Notes: generated by a model not told the origin, from the sequence alone. A stretch of DNA of 64,000 nucleotides from Streptomyces sp. Tue6028 (GCF_002300165.1 NZ_MLCE01000019.1:248001-312000), one strand, 5' to 3'; counted from the first letter of the stretch, positions 51,732-60,516 are shown. A program made the numbers and translations.

Positions 51732-52703
51732 ATGCGAGCAGCTCAGGTGAAGGCGTTCGGCGGACCCGAGGTACTCGCCCCCGTGGATCTGCCCGACCCG
51801 GCGCCCGCGCCCGGCGAGGTCGTGATCGACGTCGCCTACGCGGACACGATCCATGTGGAGGCCCAGATACGGGCGGGCTGGGGCCGCGAGTTCTTCCCGG
51901 TGACACCCCCGTACGTTCCCGGGGGCGGTGTCTCCGGGGTCGTCGCCGCCCTCGGAGCGGACGTGCCGGACGAGTGGCTGGGCCGCCGCGTGGTGTCCTT
52001 CGTGCAGGGCAGCTACGCGGAGCGGGCCGTCGCCCCGGTGTCCGCCCTGACGGTCGTACCGGACTCCGTGGACCTGCTCCGGGCCGCGGCCCTGGTCCAC
52101 GACGGCGTCACCGCCTCCGGCCTCCTCGAACGGACCGCCGTCAGGGCCGTCGACCGGGTCCTCGTCCTCGGCGCGTCCGGAGGCATGGGCACGCTCCTGA
52201 TCCAGCTGGCCCGGGCCCGCGAGGCCCGCGTGGTCGCGGTGGCCCGGGGCGCCGCGAAGCTGGCCCTGGTACGGGAGTTGGGGGCGGACGCGGTGGTCGA
52301 CGTGACCCGTCCGGACTGGGTGGCCGCCGCACGTGAGGCCCTCGGCGGCCCGGAGCCCGCCGCGGACGTCGTCCTCGACGGCGTCGGCGGACCACTCGGC
52401 GCCGCCGCCTTCCCGCTGACCGCCGACGGCGGCCGCTTCTCCGCCCACGGAGCGCCGACGGGCGCCTTCTCCCCCGTCGACCCGGCCGAGGCCGCCCGCC
52501 GCGGCATCACACTCTTCGGCATCGCGGACGTCCAGTTCTCCCCCGCCGACCTGCGCCGCTTCACCGCCGCCGCCCTGGAGGAAGCCGCGGCGGGACGCCT
52601 CCACCCGGTCGTCGGCGAGGTGTTCCCGCTGGACCGCGCGGCCGAGGCGCACGCGGCCATCGAGGACCGGCGGCTGGTGGGGAAGGCGCTGCTGAAGGTG
52701 TGA
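51732..52703 (+). CDS. NADP-dependent quinone oxidoreductase-like protein (MDR, SoxR regulon)
   Basis: A 323-residue zinc-less medium-chain reductase: MRAAQVKAFGGPEVLAPVDLPDP start, LGASGGMGTLLIQLARA Rossmann motif (~155), GAPTGAFSP and FPLDRAAEAHAAIEDRR at the end. No structural-zinc Cys cluster. With the SoxR box upstream it corresponds to the S. coelicolor SoxR target SCO4266 type, thought to respond to redox-cycling compounds. TGAGGAG upstream of the ATG. Confidence 0.88.
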   Translation: MRAAQVKAFGGPEVLAPVDLPDPAPAPGEVVIDVAYADTIHVEAQIRAGWGREFFPVTPPYVPGGGVSGVVAALGADVPDEWLGRRVVSFVQGSYAERAVAPVSALTVVPDSVDLLRAAALVHDGVTASGLLERTAVRAVDRVLVLGASGGMGTLLIQLARAREARVVAVARGAAKLALVRELGADAVVDVTRPDWVAAAREALGGPEPAADVVLDGVGGPLGAAAFPLTADGGRFSAHGAPTGAFSPVDPAEAARRGITLFGIADVQFSPADLRRFTAAALEEAAAGRLHPVVGEVFPLDRAAEAHAAIEDRRLVGKALLKV

Positions 52704-52733
52704 CGACGGGCGCGGACCGGGCGGTGGCGGGGT

Positions 52734-53621
52734 TCAGCTTCCCGGCCCCCGCCGCCAGCCCGGCGCGAGCGACAGGTTCCACAGGTCGTCGAGATGCTTG
52801 TTCCACGTGGCGACCACCGCTTTGGCGTCGTCGCCGGCTCCCCGGGACCAGACGCTCAGGTCGGTGCGGTAGCCCTTGGGGTCGTAGAACTCGGGCCCCG
52901 CACTCCGCAGCATGGTGCGCGCCGCCACGTTGTAGAGGCCGTGCAGTACCACTTCCCGGTTGAAGATGCAGATCTTGTCCCGCGGTATGCCGGGATAGAC
53001 GCGGTACTCGCACTCGGCGCTGACCCGGCCCAGGCCGTTCAGACGCTCCTCGATACCCGACAGCGTCTCGTCGTACTCCTTGCACTTCACCTCGATGCGT
53101 TTGCGGAAGTCGGGGTCGTCCACCGGCGCGCCGTCCTCGCCCACCCGCGCCGGAACGGTCATCCGCTGCCCGAAGTCCGGGATCAGCACCCTGACGGAGA
53201 CGTGCCTGGTGGGCCCGGGGTCCTCCAGCAGCTTCTCCAGCCGGTGGAACATCTCGTTGCAGAGCGTCTCACCCGTGTAGCCGAGGAAGGTGATCTCCAC
53301 CTCGCGCGCCCTGAAGGCATCGTTGACGAAGGTGCCCAGTTCGCGCGACTCGACCTGAACGCGCGGCGGCCTGCGGAGCGTCGCCGAGAGGTCCTTGACC
53401 GTGTCGTACAGGACGTAGCCGACCAGGCTGAGCAGGGCGCCACCGAGGAACGCCTTGTCCTCCAGGGCGTCTCCCACCGGTTTCACGAACTGTGCCGTCA
53501 GGCCGGTGACGAAGATCGTCAACAGCAGCATCCGCGTGAAGACCGGCTCGTAGCGTTCCTGGAACCGCCTCAGGTGCGCGCCCACGCCGCCGTCGGCCGC
53601 CCTGCTCCCCCCTCCGGACAT
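52734..53621 (-). CDS. two-TM membrane protein with the regulator-type sensor domain
   Basis: A 295-residue protein: two N-terminal membrane segments (~30-46 and ~55-75; FVTGLTAQFVKPVG, FLGGALLSLVGYVLYDTV) and a soluble part (~85-285). That part repeats, element for element, the C-terminal domain of the three GntR regulators nearby: EVEITFLGYTGETL, VSVRVLIPDF, YRVYPGIPRDKICIFN, and the final AVVATWNKHLDDLWNL. The DKICIFN and DLWN pattern also occurs in phospholipase-D-like and DUF5919-type domains. It ends the minus-strand transcript of the kinase gene. Confidence 0.7.
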   Translation of the reverse strand: MSGGGSRAADGGVGAHLRRFQERYEPVFTRMLLLTIFVTGLTAQFVKPVGDALEDKAFLGGALLSLVGYVLYDTVKDLSATLRRPPRVQVESRELGTFVNDAFRAREVEITFLGYTGETLCNEMFHRLEKLLEDPGPTRHVSVRVLIPDFGQRMTVPARVGEDGAPVDDPDFRKRIEVKCKEYDETLSGIEERLNGLGRVSAECEYRVYPGIPRDKICIFNREVVLHGLYNVAARTMLRSAGPEFYDPKGYRTDLSVWSRGAGDDAKAVVATWNKHLDDLWNLSLAPGWRRGPGS

Positions 53622-53683
53622 GCGCCGGGCCTCCTCCCGTTCCGAAGGGTCCTGCGGCGCCTTCCGGCCCGACGGGCGGCCCG

Positions 53684-55918
53684 TCAGACGTCCGCGGAGA
53701 CCTCAGCCGTCCGTAGGTCTCCATCGTTGCGGGACATCAACGCCCGGGCAAGGTAGGGGTTCGCCGGCGCCTTCCACTTCTTCGGGAGGCCCAGCGCGGC
53801 GGTGGCCGCGGCCAGGGTCATCGCGTAGGCGTCCACCGCGCGGCGGACGTTGGGGGCCTCCAGGCTGTCGCCGGTCACCAGACGGTCCAGGTCCACGTAC
53901 GCCGACCGGACGACCTCCATCCACCGGTACACGCGCCAGTCCTGGTGCCAGCCCTTCGTGCAGTCCTCGGGCAGCGACCGGTACCAGCGGGAGAACAGTC
54001 GCTCCCGGATCTCGGCGCGGGTGGGGGTCAGATGCATGTGGCGCACCAGGTCGTACAGCGGGTCGCCGATCATCGCCATCTCCCAGTCGATGAGGGTCAG
54101 CCCCCCGTCGTCCCGGCGGACCAGGTTCCACGGGTTGAGGTCGCCGTGCAGCAGCACCGGCCGGCGGGGAACCACGGTATGGCGTTCGAGAATCTCCATC
54201 AGCCGGTAGCTGCTGGGCAGTCCCAGCTCGCGCGCCACCTCCGCGGTGGCCTTGGGCAGCGCGTTCACCATGCGGACCAGTTCGTACTGGAGCTCCCAGT
54301 AGAACTCCGACCCCCGCATGAAGGGGTCCAGCTCGGTGCAGTCGACGCGGGTCAGTGCGGCGAGCTGGTCCACCAGATCGTCCGCCTCGTGCGGCAGGAG
54401 CCCGCTCTCGGGATGGACCGGCGGCCCGAAGCCCTCGGCCGATCCTTCGTACGAGTGAATGGTGAATGGTTCTTTCAGACCGCTGGTGCCGAGAGCGAGC
54501 ACGCGCGGGGCACGCACCGGCGTTCCGGACCGCTCGATGGCCCTGAGCACGGCGTGCTCGTCGAGAAACCGGCGCTCTCTGGGGTTGGCCGAGCCCACTT
54601 TCCGCCGGACCATGACCGGGAACGCGACTCCGGGGACGCGGACCGCCGTGTTCAGATGGGCCGTCCCCTTGAACACCCGGTCCGCGGAGGCCGCGCCCTC
54701 CTCGAACAGCGCGTTGTTCACCGCCGTCGCGGAGAACTCCGGATGCTCCGGTACCCGCGGGTCGGGATCCCAGACGATCTGGAAGACGGACCTCTCACGG
54801 CTGGCCTTGACCCCGTTGGACTCGTTCCACCGGAAGAGAATGCGTTCGATCTCCCCCTCGTCCGGCACCTTCTTGAGGCGCAACGGTTCCTCGGCGGCAA
54901 GCAGCGCCCGGTGCACCGCACCCGTCGCGGCGTCCAGGTCGCGCTGGTCGAAGGTGTCGCCGAGCAGGGTGGCGGCCCGCATCACATCCGGGTAGACCGA
55001 CTGCGCCCGCTCGAACGCCAGATAGTGCTTCAGGTCCCGGTCGAGGCCGTCGACGGCGTTGCTGCGCCGGCTGCCCATGGCCTCACGCCATGCCTCGATC
55101 ACCTCGGACCACTGGTGGTCGGGGTACTGCATCCGCACCAGATGGGTGGCGAGGTCGTGCAGCGGGTCCCCGAAGGACGCCAACTCCCAGTCGACGCAGA
55201 TCAGGGGCGGGTCTCCGAGATACGAGACGATCACGTTGTCCCGGTGGAGGTCGGTGTGGAGCAGGCTGAAGGGCCGTCTGATCAGCGCGGGCACCCGCTC
55301 CGCGAACCGCACCAGCGCGTCGTCCGGGATGCCCAGCATCGCGAACAGGCCGCCGAATTCCCCCCAGTTCCGCTGCCGGATCTGCTCCTCCGCCGCATGT
55401 GCCAGAGCCAGTAGGAAGGCCCTGCTGTTCCGGCTGGAGCGGGGCCAGGACAGCGGCAATTCCGGCAGGTGCTGTCTGCGCACCTGCGTCATGTCGGCGA
55501 ACAGCCCCGCCAGCGCCGCGATGAGATCGGCATCGACCGGTTTGCCGTTCGGGCAGATGCTGGAGAGCGGCACACCCTCCACATAGCTGAGGATGGTCAT
55601 GTCCCCGCGCTTGACCAGGCAGCGCGGCACGTGCGGCAGGAAACGGCGGATCCTGTCGAGAACCTCCGCCTCGTCCTGCCAGGTCCTGATGACGACGGGC
55701 AGCGCGGAGGGGATCGGCTCCCGCACGGTGACGGCCGCGCCGTCCTCGCACTCCTTGAGAGCGGACTGGCCCCCGGACAGCGGGCGCACCATGTAGTTCA
55801 GATTGTGGTGCCCCCGGCCGAACGACCCCAGGGCCCGGGCATAGCGCACGAAGGCGTCGTACTCGGCGTCCGCCGCCCTTGCCGGAGCGGGCCTGAGAGG
55901 CAACGGCGGAACGCCCAC
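53684..55918 (-). CDS. tandem phosphotransferase protein (two APH-type kinase domains)
   Basis: A 744-residue protein with two complete APH/choline-kinase-type domains. The first (~1-340) has the Brenner motif LLHTDLHRDNVIV with ICVDWELASFGDPLHDL; the second (~390-710) has LLHGDLNPWNLV with LTLIDWEMAMIGDPLYDL. Catalytic Asp and metal-binding Asp residues are intact in both. Small-molecule phosphorylation is likely; the substrate is unknown. GTG start with CAGGAG. It lies downstream of GntR regulator 1 (240-bp gap), with the membrane sensor-domain gene 62 bp further on. Confidence 0.85.
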   Translation of the reverse strand: MGVPPLPLRPAPARAADAEYDAFVRYARALGSFGRGHHNLNYMVRPLSGGQSALKECEDGAAVTVREPIPSALPVVIRTWQDEAEVLDRIRRFLPHVPRCLVKRGDMTILSYVEGVPLSSICPNGKPVDADLIAALAGLFADMTQVRRQHLPELPLSWPRSSRNSRAFLLALAHAAEEQIRQRNWGEFGGLFAMLGIPDDALVRFAERVPALIRRPFSLLHTDLHRDNVIVSYLGDPPLICVDWELASFGDPLHDLATHLVRMQYPDHQWSEVIEAWREAMGSRRSNAVDGLDRDLKHYLAFERAQSVYPDVMRAATLLGDTFDQRDLDAATGAVHRALLAAEEPLRLKKVPDEGEIERILFRWNESNGVKASRERSVFQIVWDPDPRVPEHPEFSATAVNNALFEEGAASADRVFKGTAHLNTAVRVPGVAFPVMVRRKVGSANPRERRFLDEHAVLRAIERSGTPVRAPRVLALGTSGLKEPFTIHSYEGSAEGFGPPVHPESGLLPHEADDLVDQLAALTRVDCTELDPFMRGSEFYWELQYELVRMVNALPKATAEVARELGLPSSYRLMEILERHTVVPRRPVLLHGDLNPWNLVRRDDGGLTLIDWEMAMIGDPLYDLVRHMHLTPTRAEIRERLFSRWYRSLPEDCTKGWHQDWRVYRWMEVVRSAYVDLDRLVTGDSLEAPNVRRAVDAYAMTLAAATAALGLPKKWKAPANPYLARALMSRNDGDLRTAEVSADV

Positions 55919-56158
55919 GGGTCACTCCTGAATAACTGTGCGTCGCCATTGATGTTCATGCGCCGCGAGAGAGGTGAGCACACCTTAGTGCTCGACAGGG
56001 TTTACGGACGGTCGGACGACTGCATTCGATACCGACCTGAGAGAGATACCACCCGAGAGCCTCACGCCGTTCGAAGTCGGTCTGGTTCCGGATGCGTTTC
56101 AGGGTGTGCCGGCCCGCACTCGCGCGGGTCGGATCGCCCCATGGTGTGTCAGGTCGGT
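55919..56158. other. gap between the kinase gene and GntR regulator 1
   Basis: No gene. A short hairpin gcccgc-actcgc-gcgggt-type structure occurs near 56112-56130, and ttcagggtgt occurs at 56097 and at the end of the regulator gene. Confidence 0.35.
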
Positions 56159-57109
56159 TCAGGGTGTCTCGGCGAGGAGGTTCCAGCAGGAGTTGAACCA
56201 GCCCTGCATGCTCTCCATGAAGACGGACCCCGGTGAGTCGGGATCGCCCTCGTCATTGACGTGGCGGGTCAGCGTCGAGCCCAGACCGAGGACGTCGAGC
56301 GCGTCGACCTCCGTGCCGTCGTCCAGCAGGATGGGGCGCTCCACCACCTCGTAGGGCCCGAACAGCGCCTCGACGCCGGGCCGCAGATACAGCTTGTACG
56401 TCGGGACCAGCGGCACGTAGCGGATCACGGCATCGGCGGACGGGACCAGCCCCTCCGCCTGGAGGTCGAGCAGCGCGACGCGCAGCGAGGTCGTGTGCCG
56501 GCGCGTGATGCCGCGCAGCCGCTCCTGCAACCGGTGCGGCCGGCCCTGCTCCTGGAGCTCTTCCTCCACGCCCGTCACCCGCGCCCGGGGGTAGGGGAGG
56601 TCGATCGACTCCGCGGGCAGCAGCATGCGCAGCTCGATGCGCTCGGGCCGGATCTCCCCGAGGCGGATGCGTTCGGCCTGGAGGCGGATGTGCGCGTCCA
56701 GCGACTCCGAGGTGAGGGTGAACACGTCCAATTGGACTACCGGTTGAGCGAAAGCCCGGGCGATGAAGGTGCCGAGCGCCGCGCGTACCCGCGGCGGCTC
56801 CTGGCTCGACGTACCCGCGTGCGTCGGCTTCTTCACGACCCGCGTGCCGCTGCCCTGGCGGGACCTGATCCATCCTTCGCTGTTGAGCTCCCGTATCACC
56901 CGTTGCACGGTGTCCCTCGACACATCGAACATCTCGGCGAGTTCGCGCTGCGGAGGGAGCTGGGAGTCGAGCGGGTAGGTGCCGTCGGCTATCCGGGTGC
57001 GCAGCGTTCCGAGGACACGGTCGAACTCCGTGCCGCCTCCGTCGCCGCGCTCTTCGCCCACATCGCGACCGTACCGCTCTCCACGCTCGGGCAAACCGCT
57101 TTCAGTCAC
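56159..57109 (-). CDS. GntR-HTH regulator 1 with PLD-like/DUF5919-type C-terminal domain
   Basis: A 316-residue regulator. N-terminal GntR winged helix (~30-100; PPQRELAEMFDVSRDTVQRVIRELNSEGWIRSRQG). The C-terminal ~200 residues are neither FCD nor UTRA: LDVFTLTSESLDAHI, IELRMLLPAESIDLPYP, YVPLVPTYKLYLRPGVEALFG and SVFMESMQGWFNSCWNLL. The same pattern occurs in the proteins at 58284, 59614 and 52734. It faces the small-peptide gene at 57246. A palindrome gtccaattggac occurs both in the divergent promoter and inside this gene. Confidence 0.8.
   Translation of the reverse strand: MTESGLPERGERYGRDVGEERGDGGGTEFDRVLGTLRTRIADGTYPLDSQLPPQRELAEMFDVSRDTVQRVIRELNSEGWIRSRQGSGTRVVKKPTHAGTSSQEPPRVRAALGTFIARAFAQPVVQLDVFTLTSESLDAHIRLQAERIRLGEIRPERIELRMLLPAESIDLPYPRARVTGVEEELQEQGRPHRLQERLRGITRRHTTSLRVALLDLQAEGLVPSADAVIRYVPLVPTYKLYLRPGVEALFGPYEVVERPILLDDGTEVDALDVLGLGSTLTRHVNDEGDPDSPGSVFMESMQGWFNSCWNLLAETP
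56726..56737. promoter_or_regulatory. intragenic copy of the gtccaattggac palindrome
   Basis: Perfect 12-bp palindrome inside the coding region of GntR regulator 1, identical to the promoter copy at 57202-57213. It may be a roadblock-type or looping site for the regulator. Confidence 0.45.
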
Positions 57110-57201
57110 ATTGGTGGCCGGATGCGCCGGTCGGCATATCCGGCAGACGCCTGCCCGTTAAGCGATCAGTCAGGCAGGGCACACCAACTTCAGGGCAATC
57201 A

Positions 57202-57213
57202 GTCCAATTGGAC
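57202..57213. promoter_or_regulatory. palindromic operator in the GntR 1/peptide promoter
   Basis: gtccaattggac, 12-bp palindrome in the 136-bp divergent region, 33 bp before the peptide start. Confidence 0.55.
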
Positions 57214-57245
57214 AGGTAGTTGATCGATTCTCTGAAGCGGACGGG

Positions 57246-57479
57246 GTGGGGGACGTGGTCTTCTTTCAACTGGTGGGGACGATCATTCAATTCGAGATGG
57301 GGCAGGTGGTGCAGACACGGCTCGGAGCGGTCGGTGGCCTGGGACTGCTCCTGCTGGCCCTCGCGCCCCTGCTCGTACGACTCTCGCTCTCGGTGATCAG
57401 GCGGACGGTTCGCGAGCACCCGGGCTGGTGGGCGCTCGGGCTCCTCGTCTGTCTGCTGGCGATGAGCCTTCAGGCCTGA
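57246..57479 (+). CDS. small hydrophobic membrane peptide 1 (GntR-linked)
   Basis: A 77-residue protein with two hydrophobic segments (~27-52 and ~60-76) separated by a basic loop (SVIRRTVREHPGWW). It shares the FE..Q.VQ....G..G..LLLL pattern with the peptides at 59368 and 60739, so the three form a family. GTG start. It could be a small pore, toxin, or regulator of a membrane complex. Confidence 0.65.
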   Translation: MGDVVFFQLVGTIIQFEMGQVVQTRLGAVGGLGLLLLALAPLLVRLSLSVIRRTVREHPGWWALGLLVCLLAMSLQA

Positions 57480-57537
57480 TCCCGGCGACGGTCCGTCAGG
57501 TCCGATCCCGGCGGCGGTCCGTCAGGTCCGATCCCGC
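57478..57537. repeat. 26-bp tandem repeat after the peptide gene
   Basis: gatcccggcgrcggtccgtc followed by aggtcc, starts at 57478, 57504 and 57530 (partial). It overlaps the stop of peptide gene 1. Confidence 0.7.
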
Positions 57538-57546
57538 GCCGAGAGC

Positions 57547-58284
57547 TCAGCCCTGGTCGCGGACCAGCCGCAGCACCGGCTCCAGCGAATCCACCACATG
57601 CTCCGCACCCGCGTCCCGCAGCAGCTTCCCCTTGTCCTCGTTACGCGCGTAGCCGAGAAACGGAACGCCCGCCTGCCGGGCGGCGACGAGGTCCGAGGGG
57701 GCGTCGCCGATCATGAGGGCAGCCGACGGGGCGGCGCCCAAGGCGTTCAGGGCACGGTTGAGGCAGTGCGGATCGGGCTTGAGGCGGTGCAGATCGCGCG
57801 TACGCCCGTAGATGTTGGGCGCGAAACACTCGGTGAGCCCGCGGCTCGCGAGGTACCCGGCCGCCGTGCGGGGGGAGTTGTTGGTCGCGATCGCCAGCCG
57901 GACACCGACCGCGCTCCAGGTGCGTATGAGCGGGTCCGCGAAGGCGGTGGGCCAGGCGGAGGGCACCGCCTGGAGCTCCTGGTAGGTGAGCCGCTCCTCC
58001 AGCTCCGCCACCAGGTCGCTGCGCGGGTCCCGCCGGTTGACCGCGTACAGGACAGCCATCGGGTCGGGGTGGACACGCTCGTCCTCGGTCAGCAGCCCGA
58101 GCAGGCCGTGCTGCTCCAGCCACTCCACGAGGTCCTTCGCCACATCCTCCGCGGAGTGCCCCGCGAACAGCCGGCAGATGGGACCGTCGAAGTCGAAGAG
58201 GACATAGCGGGCGTGGGTGATCACTTCCCGTAGGTTCTCTGTCTCTGTTGCCACCGATTCAGTCTGCGCCGTATCAGAAGTCAC
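57547..58284 (-). CDS. HAD-superfamily phosphatase (HAD-IA, phosphoglycolate-phosphatase-like)
   Basis: A 245-residue HAD hydrolase: motif I YVLFDFDGPICRLF (nucleophile Asp), motif II LAIATNNSP, motif III KPDPHCLNRALNAL and motif IV MIGDAPSDLVAARQAG. A small cap domain (~70-120). The GTG start overlaps the stop of GntR regulator 2 (TAGTG), so the two are co-translated. It may remove the phosphate placed by the tandem kinase at 53684. Confidence 0.85.
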   Translation of the reverse strand: MTSDTAQTESVATETENLREVITHARYVLFDFDGPICRLFAGHSAEDVAKDLVEWLEQHGLLGLLTEDERVHPDPMAVLYAVNRRDPRSDLVAELEERLTYQELQAVPSAWPTAFADPLIRTWSAVGVRLAIATNNSPRTAAGYLASRGLTECFAPNIYGRTRDLHRLKPDPHCLNRALNALGAAPSAALMIGDAPSDLVAARQAGVPFLGYARNEDKGKLLRDAGAEHVVDSLEPVLRLVRDQG

Positions 58285-59156
58285 TAGGAGAGTGTCAGGT
58301 CCGTGGTGATGGTTTCCCAGAGGGCGTCGAACCACTTCTGGGATTGCTCCACGAAGGCGGCGTCCCGCTGGCCGGCCCGCTTCTCGAAGGAGAAGAGGAG
58401 GGACGCGGAGCCGAGGGCGTCGTACATCTCCAGGATGCCGCTGTCCACGGCCTCCTCCCGCTTGGTGACCATGTAGTACGCGATCAGCGCCTCGGTCTCG
58501 TTGAGCAGGTAGAGCTTCACCGGCGGGGTGAAGGGCAGGGCGCGGAAGGTCACCCTGACATCGATGCCGTGCGAGGAGCGCAGGGACTGGAGGTTGTGGC
58601 GCAGGACGACGACCTGGGCGTTGCGCTGGTCCAGCCAGCGCTTGTGGACGGGGTCGTCCTCGCCCTGGGCCTCGACGGGGACCGGGAAGGCCAGGTTGAT
58701 GTCCCGTGACGGCAGCAGGATCCGTACGTCGATCGAGGCCGGGCGGATCCTGCCCTCGTGGATCTGCCGGACCGGATCACCGAGGGCCAGCATCAGGGTC
58801 TCCGCGGTGAGACAGGCGGCGTCGACGCGTACGTGAGGCACGGAGAACGCCTCGGTGAGACGCGGCGCGAGGCCCACCATCGTCGGCTGCGGTTCGTCCC
58901 GCACCGGGGGGACCTCTGCGATCCGCGGCGGGCTGCCCTTGCTGACGTTGCTGAGGAGACCGTCCTCCTGGAGCGCGCGGAGGGCCTGGCGGACGGTGCC
59001 GCGCTCGACACCGAACTCCTCTGCCAACTCCGCCTGGGTGGGCAGGCGGTCGCCCGCCCTGAGGTCTCCGGCGCGGATGCGCTCGCGCAGCACGTCGGCG
59101 ATCTCCTGGGGCGAGATCTTTCTGCTGCCGTTCACTGCCACGTTCTCCTGGGTCAC
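58284..59156 (-). CDS. GntR-HTH regulator 2 with PLD-like/DUF5919-type C-terminal domain
   Basis: A 290-residue regulator: GntR HTH (~15-85; LPTQAELAEEFGVERGTVRQALRALQEDGLL) and the shared sensor-type C-terminus (VDAACLTAETLMLAL, IDVRILLPSRDINLAFPVPV, FRALPFTPPVKLYLLNETEAL, FVEQSQKWFDALWE). It is about 60 percent identical by eye to regulator 3 over the C-terminus. Divergent from the peptide gene at 59368 with a 15-bp palindrome between; co-translated with the HAD gene. Confidence 0.82.
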   Translation of the reverse strand: MTQENVAVNGSRKISPQEIADVLRERIRAGDLRAGDRLPTQAELAEEFGVERGTVRQALRALQEDGLLSNVSKGSPPRIAEVPPVRDEPQPTMVGLAPRLTEAFSVPHVRVDAACLTAETLMLALGDPVRQIHEGRIRPASIDVRILLPSRDINLAFPVPVEAQGEDDPVHKRWLDQRNAQVVVLRHNLQSLRSSHGIDVRVTFRALPFTPPVKLYLLNETEALIAYYMVTKREEAVDSGILEMYDALGSASLLFSFEKRAGQRDAAFVEQSQKWFDALWETITTDLTLS

Positions 59157-59243
59157 GACCAGACGTTACAACTTGCGTCCATCTAACGGGAGTTGTTCGG
59201 AAGTTGTTTATGGACATCGACCAACTGGGGACAACCTATACAT

Positions 59244-59270
59244 AGTTGGTAGCCAACTCGGCCAAGTTGG
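59244..59270. promoter_or_regulatory. nested palindromes in the GntR 2/peptide 2 promoter
   Basis: AGTTGG-tag-CCAACT (59244-59258) overlaps CCAACT-cggcca-AGTTGG (59253-59270). The first is shared with the paralogous promoter at 60604. Confidence 0.6.
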
Positions 59271-59367
59271 CGGAAGTTTTGCCTCCCCTCCCGGCCGTGC
59301 TCCCGTCGCCCCACCGGCCCCGCACCGGTCTTCCGTGAAAGAAGGACCTGAAGAAGGAGGAACCACC

Positions 59368-59556
59368 ATGCCCGCCATCGCCCTCCTCTCCGCCGTCTTC
59401 GTCGTCGGCTTCGAACAGCTCGTCCAGTGGCAGTACGGTCCCATGGGCATCGTGGGACTGCTGCTGCTCACCATCGGGCTCAAGGCGAAGAGCCCCGCGT
59501 GCAGTTCCATCGGGGCCGTCGTGCTCGCCCTGATGGTCGCCGCCCCCGCCCTGTGA
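59368..59556 (+). CDS. small hydrophobic membrane peptide 2 (GntR-linked)
   Basis: A 62-residue peptide with two hydrophobic segments (~3-15 with FEQLVQWQYGPMG following, and ~25-60). Its middle FEQLVQW.YGPMGI..L.L.IGLKAK is nearly identical to peptide 3. Very strong AGAAGGAGG before the ATG indicates high expression when derepressed. Function unknown. Confidence 0.75.
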   Translation: MPAIALLSAVFVVGFEQLVQWQYGPMGIVGLLLLTIGLKAKSPACSSIGAVVLALMVAAPAL

Positions 59557-59613
59557 GCTGCGAGGACCGCCGACCCGACGTCCTCCGCCCGCAACACCTC
59601 CGCCCGGGAGACC

Positions 59614-60516
59614 TCAGCTCGTGAGCACCAGCTCCGAGCTGATGGTCTCCCACAGTGCGTTGAACCACAGGTGGGACTGCTCGACGAACGTGGTGTCCCG
59701 CAGCCCGGCACCCTGGGTGAACGGGAAGAGCATGGACTGGGTGCCCTGGACGTCGTACATCTCCAGATGTACATGGTCGATCTCCTCTTCACGCTTGACG
59801 AGGGTGTAGTACGCGAAGAGGGCCTCGGCGCCGTTGAGCAGATACAGCTTCACGGGCGGCGTGAAAGGGAGCGCGCGGAAGGTGACGTTGACGTCGATGC
59901 CGTGCGTGGAGCGAAGGGCGAGCAGGTTGTGCCGCAGCACCTGGCCCTGGGCGTTGCGGTTGGCCAGCCAGTTGCGCTGGAGCCGGCCGTCGGACGAGGC
60001 GTCGACGGGGGCCGGGAAGGCCAGGTCGATGTCGCTGCTCGGGAGCAGTACCCGGACATCCACCTTGGCCGGTTTGATACGCCCGGCATGGATCTGACGC
60101 AACGGCTCGCCCATGGCGAGGGTCAGCGAGATCGACGTCAGGCACAGCGCGTCTATCTCCACGTGAGGGGCGGCGAAGGCCGCCGTGATCCGCGCGCCGA
60201 GCGCCACCGTGGTGGGCTGCGGCCTGACCTCGGGGCCGGTCAGGGCCTTCTCCGGCTGGTCGGCGACGGTCGCCGGGCTCCCCTTGGACATGTTCACGAG
60301 CAGCCGCTCGGACTGCAGGATGCGCAGCGCCTGGCGCACGGCCGCGCGCTCCACGCCGAACTCGTCGGCCAGCTTGGCCTGTGTGGGCATGCGCTGACCT
60401 GCTCGCAGCTGACCGGACCTGATCCGCCTGCGCAGCTCGTCGGCCACCTCACGGTGTGACGCGTGGGGCCGTGGTGACCTGTTCCGCCCATTGACGGGGG
60501 CATGTTCCGGGTCCAC
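59614..60516 (-). CDS. GntR-HTH regulator 3 with PLD-like/DUF5919-type C-terminal domain
   Basis: A 300-residue regulator (GTG at 60516, equivalent to the start of regulator 2; a TTG at 60522 is also possible). GntR HTH (MPTQAKLADEFGVERAAVRQALRILQ) and the shared C-terminus (VDVRVLLPSSDIDLAFPAPV, FRALPFTPPVKLYLLNGAEALFAYY, FVEQSHLWFNALWETIS). Divergent from the peptide gene at 60739. A second copy of the same regulator-peptide unit. Confidence 0.82.
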   Translation of the reverse strand: MDPEHAPVNGRNRSPRPHASHREVADELRRRIRSGQLRAGQRMPTQAKLADEFGVERAAVRQALRILQSERLLVNMSKGSPATVADQPEKALTGPEVRPQPTTVALGARITAAFAAPHVEIDALCLTSISLTLAMGEPLRQIHAGRIKPAKVDVRVLLPSSDIDLAFPAPVDASSDGRLQRNWLANRNAQGQVLRHNLLALRSTHGIDVNVTFRALPFTPPVKLYLLNGAEALFAYYTLVKREEEIDHVHLEMYDVQGTQSMLFPFTQGAGLRDTTFVEQSHLWFNALWETISSELVLTS

